Assembly: GCA_017651465.1 (NCBI GenBank)
Contig: JAGCCX010000033.1
Span: 1-34,282, forward strand
Origin: Bacteroidales bacterium
GTDB lineage: Bacteria > Bacteroidota > Bacteroidia > Bacteroidales > UBA932
Reading direction: 5' to 3'
Length of the DNA stretch: 34,282 nt
How positions within the stretch are numbered: the stretch's first letter is position 1; each line of letters starts with the position of its first letter. Below the pieces are notes generated by a model. It was not told where the DNA came from, did not search any database, and was given only the letters and a program-made list of their open reading frames with translations. Both the position numbers and the translations under genes were made by a program. This document shows positions 1 through 7,727 of this stretch, piece by piece.

Positions 1-10
1 CCTCCTTTTT
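1..10 (+). rRNA. 16S rRNA, 3' end only (anti-Shine-Dalgarno CCTCC)
   Basis: The first bases, CCTCCTTTTTGGAGC, resemble the extreme 3' end of Bacteroidota 16S rRNA, where CCTCC is the anti-Shine-Dalgarno. The call is supported by the downstream order tRNA-Ile(GAT) then tRNA-Ala(TGC), the classic content of a 16S-23S spacer. Only the last few bases lie inside the window and the exact mature end is a guess. No 23S rRNA follows. Confidence 0.65.
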
Positions 11-87
11 GGAGCGAAACCTGATACCAAGGCTCGCGGTGTTCAAGGCACGGTAGCCTTGTACTTATCTTTTTCTATATTATATAT

Positions 88-161
88 AGGCTCGTAGCTC
101 AGTTGGTTAGAGCGCCACACTGATAATGTGGAGGTCCGCGGTTCAACTCCGCGCGGGCCTA
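88..161 (+). tRNA. tRNA-Ile (GAT)
   Basis: A complete 74-nt cloverleaf is present. Acceptor AGGCTCG pairs with CGGGCCT plus discriminator A. The anticodon stem CCACA/TGTGG encloses loop CTGATAA, giving anticodon GAT at 122-124. The T stem is CGCGG/CCGCG. CCA is not encoded. It sits about 75 nt after the 16S 3' end, the usual position for spacer tRNA-Ile. Confidence 0.97.
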
Positions 162-166
162 CAGAG

Positions 167-193
167 AAGCCGGCGCAATAACCGGCTTTTTTT
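167..193 (+). terminator. Intrinsic terminator between tRNA-Ile and tRNA-Ala
   Basis: Stem AAGCCGG/CCGGCTT with an 8-nt loop is followed at once by a T run to 193. It lies only 6 nt after tRNA-Ile and 7 nt before tRNA-Ala. The shape is a textbook Rho-independent terminator. It might instead be a processing hairpin that is read through under rRNA antitermination. Confidence 0.75.
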
Positions 194-200
194 ATATCCC

Positions 201-273
201 GGGGATATAGCTCAGCTGGTAGAGCACAACATTTGCAATGTTGGGGTCGCCGGTTCGAATCCGACTATCTCCA
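201..273 (+). tRNA. tRNA-Ala (TGC)
   Basis: A complete 73-nt cloverleaf is present. Acceptor GGGGATA pairs with TATCTCC plus discriminator A. The anticodon stem CAACA/TGTTG encloses loop TTTGCAA, giving anticodon TGC at 234-236. CCA is not encoded. Instead of the expected 23S rRNA, an intrinsic terminator starts 14 nt later. Confidence 0.97.
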
Positions 274-286
274 CTCATCAAGAATC

Positions 287-322
287 AAAAACCCTCTCTG
301 AATGATGTCAGAGAGGGTTTTT
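287..322. terminator. Bidirectional terminator after tRNA-Ala
   Basis: A perfect 10-bp stem, ACCCTCTCTG/CAGAGAGGGT, has an 8-nt loop. It is flanked by an A run on the left and a T run on the right, so it can stop transcription in both directions. It separates the rRNA/tRNA unit from the convergent gene ending at 324. Confidence 0.9.
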
Positions 323-323
323 C

Positions 324-767
324 TTATTCCAGACAGTGCCGGGCATAGTTGATGCCGGCGGCATCGTAGCGTGGGAGCGACTCTTTCAGCCGCGAGAGGA
401 ATTCTTCCCAGCTCCTGGCCTTGCCACCCGTCCAGGCAACCTCGCAGAAGGCGTCCAGACGCGGCAGAAGCATATACTGAAGATGTGAGTATACGGGGTC
501 GTCTGCTTCGTCCGGGATGTCCGGATCCAGGTTCTCCAATATTTTCCTGCGTTTAAGATAGTTGAGGCACTTGTTGCGAACTATCGTATAGAGCAGCGAA
601 GGAGCCTGGCGGCTATCCTTCCTGCCGTATCTTTCCCAAAGAGAAATGTAAGCATCCTGCACCAGATCCCTTGCTGCCGCAGGATCGCCCGTAAAGCGAA
701 CGGCATAATTTACAAGCCTCGGCTGGAGGATTGTGAACAATTCATCAAAGGAATCATATATGCGCAT
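324..767 (-). CDS. Chimeric ORF: ECF sigma region 2 fused to a GH20 C-terminal tail
   Basis: The 147-aa ORF has two unrelated parts. Residues 1 to about 85 look like region 2 of an ECF sigma-70 factor of the Bacteroidota polysaccharide-locus type, with DLVQDAYISLWE and then LLYTIVRNKCLNYLKRRK. Residues about 95-147 match the end of GH20 beta-N-acetylhexosaminidases: YMLLPRL, an EVAW box, a WEEFLSRL helix and the terminal YDAAGINYARH. Sigma region 4, which reads the -35 element, is missing, as is the whole GH20 catalytic barrel. Normal ECF factors are about 170-200 aa. The junction near 475-495 stays in frame. A near-consensus -7 box (AATATTTG) ends 7 nt before the ATG. I infer a deletion fusion or an assembly misjoin. 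A working sigma factor is unlikely, although a free sigma region 2 could still bind RNA polymerase core. Confidence 0.8.
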   Translation of the reverse strand: MRIYDSFDELFTILQPRLVNYAVRFTGDPAAARDLVQDAYISLWERYGRKDSRQAPSLLYTIVRNKCLNYLKRRKILENLDPDIPDEADDPVYSHLQYMLLPRLDAFCEVAWTGGKARSWEEFLSRLKESLPRYDAAGINYARHCLE

Positions 768-915
768 AAGCGCACAAATATAAATGTTTTTTCATTACAC
801 TTGCGGCTCCCGTAAACAATAACGGATAAAGCAAAGATATGTCGCCTCCAGCTGACCAGGAGAGGCTGCTGAAACAATTTCCTGCGGCTGTTTTTCGTTG
901 TATGTACAAATTGAC

Positions 916-923
916 TATCTTTG
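916..923 (+). promoter_or_regulatory. -7 promoter box TATCTTTG for the 965 lipoprotein run
   Basis: TATCTTTG is an exact match to the Bacteroidota -7 consensus TAnnTTTG, about 40 nt before the first lipoprotein start. A T-rich stretch ending in TTG lies 15-25 nt upstream in the -33 area. The rest of the gene-free stretch 768-964 shows nothing else I can name. Confidence 0.7.
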
Positions 924-964
924 CAGTTTGTGCGTTAACTTACTGAATAATAGCATTCTGAAAT

Positions 965-1981
965 ATGTACGATATGAAAAGAATACTCGCCCTTTGTGCT
1001 CTGGCCATCGCCCTGATGGCTGCAGCATCCTGTCAGAAAGCAGAATCGGACGGCACACATTCGGAGCCTTATTATCCGTGCAACGATGCGGATATCCTCC
1101 TGAACAAGGTGCTCGCCATCGACAATAACCAAACCATCACCGGTACCAGAGGAGGTTTCCAGCTGGACGAGGCCGATCCGGGCAAGGTGACCATTTTGGC
1201 AGAAACTTATGAAGAGGCCAAGCAATGGTTCGATGCCATTGTTCCTGACTATGCCGAGTTGATCAGCAATTCGGACCGCTTGATCTGGAATTTGCGTGAT
1301 ACCTTGAGCGCCAGCCAGGGCCAGGCTATCCTTAAGCCCGCATCGGGAAAGGCCGACGGACGTATTGCAGAGGTGGAAGTGCCCGTGAGCGCCCGTCCTC
1401 TCTCGTCCATCGTCTTCATTCCCCGCAGCGCCCTGCCGCTGAACGACGATGAGATTATCGACAGGGAGACTTGTGACGCCCTGGACTATTTCTATCTCGG
1501 AGCTCTGGTTACCGTGGATGACGGCAGGCTTCCTGAAGGCGCCGTCGCTTATAGCGGCTTTATACGTGGCCGGGGCGCTTTTGTGGTCATTCAGGAATAT
1601 ACGGTGGGTGTCCGCTACGGTTACCTGCTGCACCTTGAGCCGGGCGAACAGAACATTATGAGTCCGTCCGTCGATGACTCCAAACACTTCCTCCGCGCAT
1701 CGGCTGTGTGGACACTTCAAACCGTCCACGACATCCTTAAGGCCAACCCTTCCCTGCTCTCCAATTTCGACGCTCTCAAAATGCCCAGCTGGGACAACTG
1801 GTTCCTGTGCTTCCGGAACAGTGTGGACAGCAACCGCTACCGTTATCACCTCAAGAACGGCGGGGACATAGAAAGGCTGTGGTTCTTCGGCTCGTGGTAC
1901 TACTATGAAGCATATGTATATCAATTCGAAGTAAGGACGGGCAATAGCGATTATGTGGTTTCGATATCGCCCGCAGACTAA
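965..1981 (+). CDS. Lipoprotein of unknown function
   Basis: A 338-aa protein whose ATG at 965 is followed by a second ATG at 974. The second start gives a cleaner signal peptide (MKRILALCALAIALMAAASC) with the lipobox Cys as residue 20, so 974 is probably the true start. The mature part has no motif I recognise. It is rich in acidic and aromatic residues and ends in a Tyr-rich segment (WYYYEAYVY). It is first in a run with the genes at 2019, 4456 and 4583, behind the -7 box at 916-923. Context suggests a surface or outer-membrane-anchored protein made together with fimbrillin-like neighbours, but the function is not known. Confidence 0.85.
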   Translation: MYDMKRILALCALAIALMAAASCQKAESDGTHSEPYYPCNDADILLNKVLAIDNNQTITGTRGGFQLDEADPGKVTILAETYEEAKQWFDAIVPDYAELISNSDRLIWNLRDTLSASQGQAILKPASGKADGRIAEVEVPVSARPLSSIVFIPRSALPLNDDEIIDRETCDALDYFYLGALVTVDDGRLPEGAVAYSGFIRGRGAFVVIQEYTVGVRYGYLLHLEPGEQNIMSPSVDDSKHFLRASAVWTLQTVHDILKANPSLLSNFDALKMPSWDNWFLCFRNSVDSNRYRYHLKNGGDIERLWFFGSWYYYEAYVYQFEVRTGNSDYVVSISPAD

Positions 1982-2018
1982 GAGAAGGATATAACTAGAC
2001 ACACTTTTGAAGACAACA

Positions 2019-4454
2019 ATGAATAGAATAAGCTGTTTCTTTGCGCTGGCACTTTTGCTTCTCCCGCTTGCCTGCACCAAGGATGTAATGGAGGAGCCCG
2101 ACAACCGTACCCTGGAGTACAGTTTGGAAGTTACCAACAAGAACTATGTCGCCACCACGGTTCTGGACGGCATCGGCAACACCCGCATTGCCGAAGTACT
2201 GAACCAGCCCGCCTGGGTGAGCGAAGTAAGCCGGGAGGATGAACTTCTCGACGGAAGTATGGTCCTGTGCGTAAACGTAAAGTCGGACCCGGCCCTGGAC
2301 GGTACCCGTACTGCCCGGCTGCAAATCAAGATGAGCAACGGCGCCACGGCTTTTGTTACCATTACCCAGCGCGCCGGCCTTCCCACCGGCTTCAACGCAG
2401 ACGAGACACCTTCCGTGAACACCAAATTCGAGGAGGACTGGTCGTCGGTCACAAAGATAAACCTGGTAAGTTCCGTTACCATAGAGAACGGCAGGAAGAA
2501 GGTCATATCCCAGGACCTGCCGCTTCCCTGGGCATTTGATGAGCCTGGAAACCAATACAATATGCCCAAAGACGACCTGGTGGCAATGTTGAAAAACAAA
2601 GATCACTGGAAAATGGTCTTCAACACCACCGGTATCGAAGATTCCTCCTGTGAGAACAGGAACTATTTCGGCCTGTACAATACCCAGACCGGTATCCTGC
2701 GCATTTTCTACTACTGGCCCAAAGAGCTGATACCCGCTTCCGGCGCCAACGACCATATGTGGTTTGTCCGCGGCCGGGGCACCCAGGCCCAGCACAATTC
2801 CTCGATATTTGCCGTTCCCCTCCAGCACGAATTCAATGCCGGGACAGACAATTACAAGGAGTTTGAAAAAAGGGCCGGAGTGTATTATACCTCTGCCATT
2901 GCAAAAGACATTGGAGACAATATGGTGATTGTCCCCAAAGTTGGCTGGTGGTGCTTTGATATGGATATTTCGGCTATGCGAAACCAGTCATTCTTTGATA
3001 ATTATGAGGAGATTACAATAGGAATGGACCTGTTCGACACGGAGAATGTTATTCTCAATTCCGTGTTTGACGGATCAATAACCGGGAGCCTGAAAGGTAA
3101 CGTTAATTTGGATGGCCTGGTGCCTACATCGGCCAACGCCGCCGGCAAAATCATCCCTTCCGTTCTAAGTGGAGCCGGTGGTTTCGCCACCAATAAGTTC
3201 TTCTTGGACTACCTCACAGGAGGCATTGGCGCAAATGTCGTCCCTTCAAAAGGTCTCTGGGCCTTAGGAATAGGATGTTTGTTAAGCATAGGCGGAAACA
3301 TCGGCAAGGAATATGCTAAAGGATCTCATTCAGAGGACACGATGAAGAGTCTTGGGGAACTTTCGGTTACAGCCGATCTGGCTTTGAATGCGACCATTGA
3401 GACAAAGGGTCTCATCAAGTCGCAACGCTCCCACAGTGTTCCGGAAGTGAGTATTCCCTTAAGTTATATTAAGAACATCGAGAAAACCAAAGCCGCACCC
3501 GGCGACGGACAGGTCGGAAGAGGCCTTTGGAATATCAGCAATGACCCTGTAGTTTATATTGTGAAGGATGCTTTCTGGGCCAACAAAGCCCAGGCTACCT
3601 ACTACTCACGCAAGGATCTGAACTGGTACCGCGCCGGAAACAAGGTGGCGGAATACGACATTTCAATGTCTCCCTATCAGCTCGGACTGCGTCTCATCTC
3701 CTTCTTCGATCCCACTTCCATCGGCGAAGTTGTAATCAACGAAGAGCTGTTCGGGCACCCCACGGACTTCCGCGTGGGGGTGAGCTACGGAATCTACCCC
3801 GGTTCAAAGGCCGGTTATACAGACTGGTTCCGTAATGCCTGCTCACTGAACTACAACCCCATTACCCTGTCCACCTCGGCAAAAGACCAAAAGGTCTCTA
3901 CCGGCAGCGTACCCGGTGCCGTCAAGGCTCCTTTCCGGGTGTTCAAGATGCCTTACAACAAAGACTTTTTCCAGATCATCGACAACACTACCTATCCGGA
4001 AGATGTAGCAACCCGGCTCAGCGAGCAGGATGTGAACGACGGGGGCTATCAGCGCCGTTATTATGGCTCTTCGCTGTTCTACTGCACCCCCGAAGCTTCT
4101 TCCGCCACGGTGGACGAAGTCCAGTATGTAGCCGATCCGCAGATTTTCGTCCCCTACAATGAGTCAAGGCGCGTGATCACGGATCCGGACATCCCTGATA
4201 TGGTGGTCTCCGTGGAGGTCGTTTTCCAGAGCCAGGGGCCTGGTGAAACCGAACCCACGTGGAAGACTTATACTCTGCGTTATCTGCCCAAGGTGGAATT
4301 CATCGGAGTAAATGAAGTCAAAGGCATCGCCGACAGGATAGGCGCCACCGCCAACGGCGGCCAGCGGTCCGATATCACATATATCACCTATGAATACCAT
4401 AATGCCATCGTTCAGAAGTATTCGTCGGAGATAAGCTCCCAACTCGCAAATTAA
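2019..4454 (+). CDS. Large lipoprotein with N-terminal BACON-like domain
   Basis: The 811-aa protein starts at ATG 2019. A TTG at 2007 in the same frame is less convincing because the signal peptide MNRISCFFALALLLLPLAC (lipobox Cys19) begins at 2019. Residues about 30-120 form a BACON-like all-beta domain, with PAWVSEV in the middle and TARLQIKMSNG then VTITQRAG at the end, as in Bacteroidota carbohydrate-associated surface proteins. The remaining roughly 690 residues resemble nothing I can name. They include a Gly-rich, weakly hydrophobic stretch (about 385-435) and a soluble, Tyr-rich C-terminal half. The gene starts 37 nt after the previous stop and its own stop is 1 nt before the small ORF at 4456, so it is almost certainly co-transcribed with both neighbours. 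It is probably a surface-exposed lipoprotein of unknown ligand. Confidence 0.85.
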   Translation: MNRISCFFALALLLLPLACTKDVMEEPDNRTLEYSLEVTNKNYVATTVLDGIGNTRIAEVLNQPAWVSEVSREDELLDGSMVLCVNVKSDPALDGTRTARLQIKMSNGATAFVTITQRAGLPTGFNADETPSVNTKFEEDWSSVTKINLVSSVTIENGRKKVISQDLPLPWAFDEPGNQYNMPKDDLVAMLKNKDHWKMVFNTTGIEDSSCENRNYFGLYNTQTGILRIFYYWPKELIPASGANDHMWFVRGRGTQAQHNSSIFAVPLQHEFNAGTDNYKEFEKRAGVYYTSAIAKDIGDNMVIVPKVGWWCFDMDISAMRNQSFFDNYEEITIGMDLFDTENVILNSVFDGSITGSLKGNVNLDGLVPTSANAAGKIIPSVLSGAGGFATNKFFLDYLTGGIGANVVPSKGLWALGIGCLLSIGGNIGKEYAKGSHSEDTMKSLGELSVTADLALNATIETKGLIKSQRSHSVPEVSIPLSYIKNIEKTKAAPGDGQVGRGLWNISNDPVVYIVKDAFWANKAQATYYSRKDLNWYRAGNKVAEYDISMSPYQLGLRLISFFDPTSIGEVVINEELFGHPTDFRVGVSYGIYPGSKAGYTDWFRNACSLNYNPITLSTSAKDQKVSTGSVPGAVKAPFRVFKMPYNKDFFQIIDNTTYPEDVATRLSEQDVNDGGYQRRYYGSSLFYCTPEASSATVDEVQYVADPQIFVPYNESRRVITDPDIPDMVVSVEVVFQSQGPGETEPTWKTYTLRYLPKVEFIGVNEVKGIADRIGATANGGQRSDITYITYEYHNAIVQKYSSEISSQLAN

Positions 4455-4455
4455 T

Positions 4456-4596
4456 ATGGGTCAGACTGATCGTTTCGCATACGACGCCCCCTGCTGCCGG
4501 ACGCTTATGCTGGCACCCGGGCATATTGTGCTCAGCAGCGGCGGCACCCTTGACGGTGCTTCCACTAAAGATCTCAAAGATTATGAGGATCTTTAA
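4456..4596 (+). CDS. Small protein of 46 aa, YxxP...SGG type, upstream of a fimbrillin-like gene
   Basis: A short ORF starts at ATG 4456, 1 nt after the previous stop, and ends with TAA at 4594-4596, overlapping the next gene's start (4583) by 14 nt in another frame. The product contains YDAPCCRT, then IVLSSGG, and an acidic end (DLKDYEDL). It lines up without gaps over 26 residues with the small ORF at 19961 (YQEPSVRT ... MICVSGG), sharing Y, P, R-T, G and S-G-G. It has no clear signal peptide. The same position directly before a fimbrillin-like lipoprotein recurs at 19961 and 28484. Stop-start overlap at both ends suggests translational coupling. Short proteins with an N-terminal YxxP stretch are, as far as I recall, common but uncharacterised in Bacteroidales. 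A peptide substrate, regulator or secreted factor are all possible. Confidence 0.6.
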   Translation: MGQTDRFAYDAPCCRTLMLAPGHIVLSSGGTLDGASTKDLKDYEDL

Positions 4597-6223
4597 GATT
4601 ATCGCACCCACCCTCCTGGTCCTTGTGTGCGCCTGCCAGCGGCAGGCGGCGCCGGAAAAGCCTGAGCTTGTGGAGCATACAATTTATGCTTCCCTCCCCT
4701 CCGACGGGCAGCCGGGCACCCGCACCGTGCTCGATCCCGCCAACGACAAGAAGATACTTTGGAGTAACGGTGAGTCTATTTCCGTTCTCTGCGAGGGGGG
4801 CAATTACAAATTCGACGGCGATAATACGCAGGAGTGTGCGTCAGCCAGTTTTACGGGCAACGGGCCGGCCGAACTGGGCAGCTATATAGCCTTGTACCCT
4901 TACAATGGGTCGGCGCGTGTGGATGGAGACTATGTATATACATCCCTCCCGGCAAGCCAGACCGGCAAGGCAGGCTCTTTTGCCGACGGATATCTTATCA
5001 CAGCCGACGATGCCACCGGAAACAACGTCTCATTCAACCATCTGTGCAGCGGCCTGCGCTTCCAGGTGGGCCGTGACGATGTTTCCGCTGTCAGCATCCG
5101 TGGCAACAAAGGCGAGAAGATAGCCGGTGATTTCCGCTTCAGTTTTACCGCTGCCGATACCCCTGCCGCGCAGGAGGGGACGGAGGAAATTGTAACCCTC
5201 AACGCGCCCGGCGGGCACTTTGAGACGGGCAAGTACTATTACATCGTCATTCTTCCCACCACTTTCCAGGCGGGCTTTACCTTGGCGGCCAACGCCGGCG
5301 GACAAGTAGGAGAACTTAGGTTCGATTCGGCCGTCACCTTCTCCTGCGGCGCTTTCAAGAACATCACCGGGCTGCTCGACGAACGTATGGACTGGCCTTC
5401 CGCCACATCCCAGGTATATTACGGCCCGCAGAACTCCTTCTGCATAAGGCCCGGGCAGACTATCACCTTTGACATCCAGCCCCGCAAGATTACCGCCTCC
5501 TGGCAGCGGAGCGGCATTTTGGCGCCGGGTAGTTCCGTGCCCGCCACAGGAGATGCTCAGGTGCTGTGGGGCAGTTCCGTCGCCTCTGCGGTGGTTACGG
5601 GCGACAATATCACCATAACTGCCTCCAACACCAGCGGCAGCAGCCTGGTGGCGGTCAAGAGCGGCAACAGAATACTGTGGTCGTACTTGATTTGGGTTAC
5701 GCCTTCGGCTCCGGCCGAGACAATCCTGCCCTCCGGGGCCGTAATGCAGGAAGAGCTGGGCGGCGGCACCCTGAGCTTCCAATGGGGCCGTAAAGACCCG
5801 CTGCAGGCAGGCGCTACAACGGTGAGCAACCAGGGCGACGACGGCCTGGCGTACAGCATCGCGCACCCCGACGAGTATATCCAAGGCATCGCGCCGACCA
5901 ACAACTGGTACACCGGATCCACCGACCACGCTGACAACGATCTGTGGGGCGGAGTCAGCGGCGTAAAGACCGTCTGGGATCCCTGCCCGCAAGGCTGGCG
6001 TATTCCCGCCGATGCTGACTTTGCCGACCTTATCGAACTCGACACCGCTTTTGGATTCAGGGAGGGCTATTATTACTCCTCCATCCCGCTCAAGACCGGA
6101 GATGTGAACAACAAGGCATCCTGCCTCTCCGTAGCATATTATCCTTCGGGTAATTACTATGAGTACGAGCTGACCGGGGACAACAGAAACGCAGCGAACT
6201 ATGTCCGCTGCGTCAAAGAGTAA
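4583..6223 (+). CDS. Fimbrillin-like lipoprotein with C-terminal FISUMP-like domain
   Basis: A 546-aa lipoprotein. ATG 4583 is chosen because it opens the signal peptide MRIFKIIAPTLLVLVCAC; upstream in-frame codons only overlap the small ORF. Residues about 30-270 form a fimbrillin-like (Mfa-like) module recognisable by GTRTVLD, then ILWSNGESISVL, then YIALYPY. The same motif set occurs in the proteins at 20126, 28615 and 32687. Residues about 435-546 look like the FISUMP-type domain found in Bacteroidota and Fibrobacter surface proteins, with VWDPCPQGWRIP near residue 462 and the closing NYVRCVKE. The middle (about 270-420) is beta-rich and unassigned. It is the last gene of the run from 965 and is convergent with 6242, leaving only 18 nt between stops. 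It is probably a surface or fimbria-related protein. Confidence 0.85.
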   Translation: MRIFKIIAPTLLVLVCACQRQAAPEKPELVEHTIYASLPSDGQPGTRTVLDPANDKKILWSNGESISVLCEGGNYKFDGDNTQECASASFTGNGPAELGSYIALYPYNGSARVDGDYVYTSLPASQTGKAGSFADGYLITADDATGNNVSFNHLCSGLRFQVGRDDVSAVSIRGNKGEKIAGDFRFSFTAADTPAAQEGTEEIVTLNAPGGHFETGKYYYIVILPTTFQAGFTLAANAGGQVGELRFDSAVTFSCGAFKNITGLLDERMDWPSATSQVYYGPQNSFCIRPGQTITFDIQPRKITASWQRSGILAPGSSVPATGDAQVLWGSSVASAVVTGDNITITASNTSGSSLVAVKSGNRILWSYLIWVTPSAPAETILPSGAVMQEELGGGTLSFQWGRKDPLQAGATTVSNQGDDGLAYSIAHPDEYIQGIAPTNNWYTGSTDHADNDLWGGVSGVKTVWDPCPQGWRIPADADFADLIELDTAFGFREGYYYSSIPLKTGDVNNKASCLSVAYYPSGNYYEYELTGDNRNAANYVRCVKE

Positions 6224-6241
6224 GCATTACGTTTCCCGGTA

Positions 6242-6790
6242 TCAGAATACCCAGCCGAGCTTCATACCGATAAGGGCGAAGGGCGCAGAAATGCGGAACT
6301 CCTTCTGGGAGGCCCTTTCGATGGCCAGGTTAACGTCGAACGCTACCCTGAAATGATCGCCGAACTGAACGCCGAGGCGAGGATCGGCTATACCCAGGAT
6401 GTACTTGTACTTGACATCGCTCGGCTTGTCTTTGTAGGACGCATATCCTGCGCCCAGGCCGACGCCGATAAACGGACGCATCTTGCCCGAAGACAGGATG
6501 TTCCAGTCGGCAACCAACATCAGCTCCGCCTGGTTGAATGCTGCGGGCTTTGCCTCATAGGTTCCGGAGCTGTAGGAATAGTTGATCTGCGCGCCGACGT
6601 CAAAATGATCCGACAAGGCATAGCGGTACTCACCGTAAACAAGCACTCCCGGATTACGGGAAATATCATTCTTGGTGATGAACGTAAGGCCTGAACCTAT
6701 TCCGAGTTCAAAATTGTGGGAATCCTCCTCCTGTGCCTGGAGGCTAAGGGCGGCCAGGATTGCGAAAAATGATAGAACCAGTTTTTTCAT
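6242..6790 (-). CDS. Outer-membrane beta-barrel protein (OmpW/PorT-like size)
   Basis: A 182-aa protein with a cleavable signal peptide (MKKLVLSFFAILAALSLQAQ). It is followed by alternating hydrophobic/polar strands such as LGIGSGLTFITK, YRYALSDHFDVGAQINYSY and MRPFIGVGLGAGYASY, and ends in an aromatic residue (GWVF). This fits a small 8-stranded outer-membrane barrel. It starts 8 nt after the stop of the upstream nuclease-like lipoprotein and is presumably expressed from the same promoter. No substrate can be inferred. Confidence 0.85.
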   Translation of the reverse strand: MKKLVLSFFAILAALSLQAQEEDSHNFELGIGSGLTFITKNDISRNPGVLVYGEYRYALSDHFDVGAQINYSYSSGTYEAKPAAFNQAELMLVADWNILSSGKMRPFIGVGLGAGYASYKDKPSDVKYKYILGIADPRLGVQFGDHFRVAFDVNLAIERASQKEFRISAPFALIGMKLGWVF

Positions 6791-6798
6791 ATTATTAA

Positions 6799-7659
6799 TT
6801 ATTTAAGAACTATATCCACATATACGGGTAGATGGTCGGAAGCCACCGTCACATCGCCGGTAGAGAAAACGGTAGCAATCCTGGCCTCTTTCAACTCTAT
6901 CCTGTCGGCGGCATTCTTGTACACCATTATGTAGTCGATGCACTTTGAAGGATTGCTGGCAGGATATGTAAAACCTTCGGGCGAGAGAATTGTCCAGTTC
7001 TTGCGCATATAGGCCAGAGTCTCGCTGGAGGGCAGGGCGTTAAAGTCACCGCAAAGTATAACGGGCTTGCGGGAGTTGGCGTAAGTCTTTTCGACCCAGG
7101 CTGTTATCTCTCCGGCCTGCACCAGCTGCGCCTCCTTGGACTTGTGGTCGAGGTGCGTGGAGCAGAATACGAAATCCTGGAACTCGCTCACCGCCAGCGC
7201 CCTGACCTCGGAGCCCCCGGCCTGGCTGAGCTTGAGGCGGAAGCGCCTGATTATGTTAAGCTTGGGGTCGGATGCGATGCCTATTCCGTACCAGCCTCCC
7301 TTGTAGTTCAGGGCAGGAGCGTAGGTATAGTCCCAGGAGCCCATCTCGCGCGCGAACGACTTAAGCTGGAACACTTGGTGACGGGTGTTGCAGCTGTCGA
7401 GCTCGTTCATCGAAAGGGCGCAGACTCCAAGTTCTTTCATCATCTCCACCACCATCAGGGTGGTGTTGGTCCCGCTCTTGCTGAACACTCCCACGTTGTA
7501 GGTGGCCAGCCTCAGTACGTCGGCCTCGGGCTCCTCCTTATCCGGAGTCTGGGGCGTCTGGGGCTCGCCGGTAGCGGCGGGCGGCGGGATTTGATACTCC
7601 GTGCCCTTATTGCAAGTGCCGGTAAGCAAACAGGCCAGAAGGATAATAAGCAACTTCAT
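6799..7659 (-). CDS. Endonuclease/exonuclease/phosphatase (EEP) family lipoprotein
   Basis: A 286-aa protein with a lipoprotein signal (MKLLIILLACLLTGTC, Cys16) and a Pro-rich linker to about residue 47. The rest is a complete EEP fold with all the usual catalytic signatures: ATYNVG (metal-site Asn), NELD (metal-binding Glu), STHLDH, GDFNALPSS, IDYIMV and a closing ASDHLPVYVDI with the catalytic His. The family cleaves phosphodiester or phosphoester bonds in nucleic acids, sphingomyelin or inositol phosphates. Membrane anchoring suggests an extracytoplasmic substrate, which cannot be specified. A -7 box lies at 7679-7686 on the minus strand. It is the first gene of a two-gene operon with the barrel protein at 6242. 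Confidence 0.9.
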   Translation of the reverse strand: MKLLIILLACLLTGTCNKGTEYQIPPPAATGEPQTPQTPDKEEPEADVLRLATYNVGVFSKSGTNTTLMVVEMMKELGVCALSMNELDSCNTRHQVFQLKSFAREMGSWDYTYAPALNYKGGWYGIGIASDPKLNIIRRFRLKLSQAGGSEVRALAVSEFQDFVFCSTHLDHKSKEAQLVQAGEITAWVEKTYANSRKPVILCGDFNALPSSETLAYMRKNWTILSPEGFTYPASNPSKCIDYIMVYKNAADRIELKEARIATVFSTGDVTVASDHLPVYVDIVLK

Positions 7660-7678
7660 TTTTTAAAACATTTTCATC

Positions 7679-7686
7679 CAAAGATA
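7679..7686 (-). promoter_or_regulatory. -7 box TATCTTTG for the EEP lipoprotein
   Basis: Read on the minus strand this is TATCTTTG, an exact TAnnTTTG match, 19 nt before the ATG at 7659. It sits back to back with the uvrC promoter, with 11 nt between the two boxes. Confidence 0.7.
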
Positions 7687-7697
7687 CGCATTTTTAA

Positions 7698-7705
7698 TAT
7701 ATTTG
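7698..7705 (+). promoter_or_regulatory. -7 box TATATTTG for uvrC
   Basis: TATATTTG matches TAnnTTTG exactly and ends 22 nt before the uvrC start. The predicted transcript start falls at about 7709-7712, giving a short leader. Confidence 0.65.
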
Positions 7706-7727
7706 TATTTATACAAGCATTTCCGTC

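Noticed and set aside
898-942. 14-codon ORF starting at ATG 901
   Set aside because: It overlaps the -7 promoter box and the predicted transcript start, so it could not be translated from that promoter.
935-2140. 401-codon minus-strand ORF opposite the 965 lipoprotein
   Set aside because: The plus strand has a promoter, lipoprotein signal and operon context; the minus strand has none.
324-6223. Polysaccharide utilisation locus headed by the ECF sigma
   Set aside because: There is no SusC/SusD pair and no anti-sigma gene, and the sigma ORF is truncated and convergent to the tRNAs.
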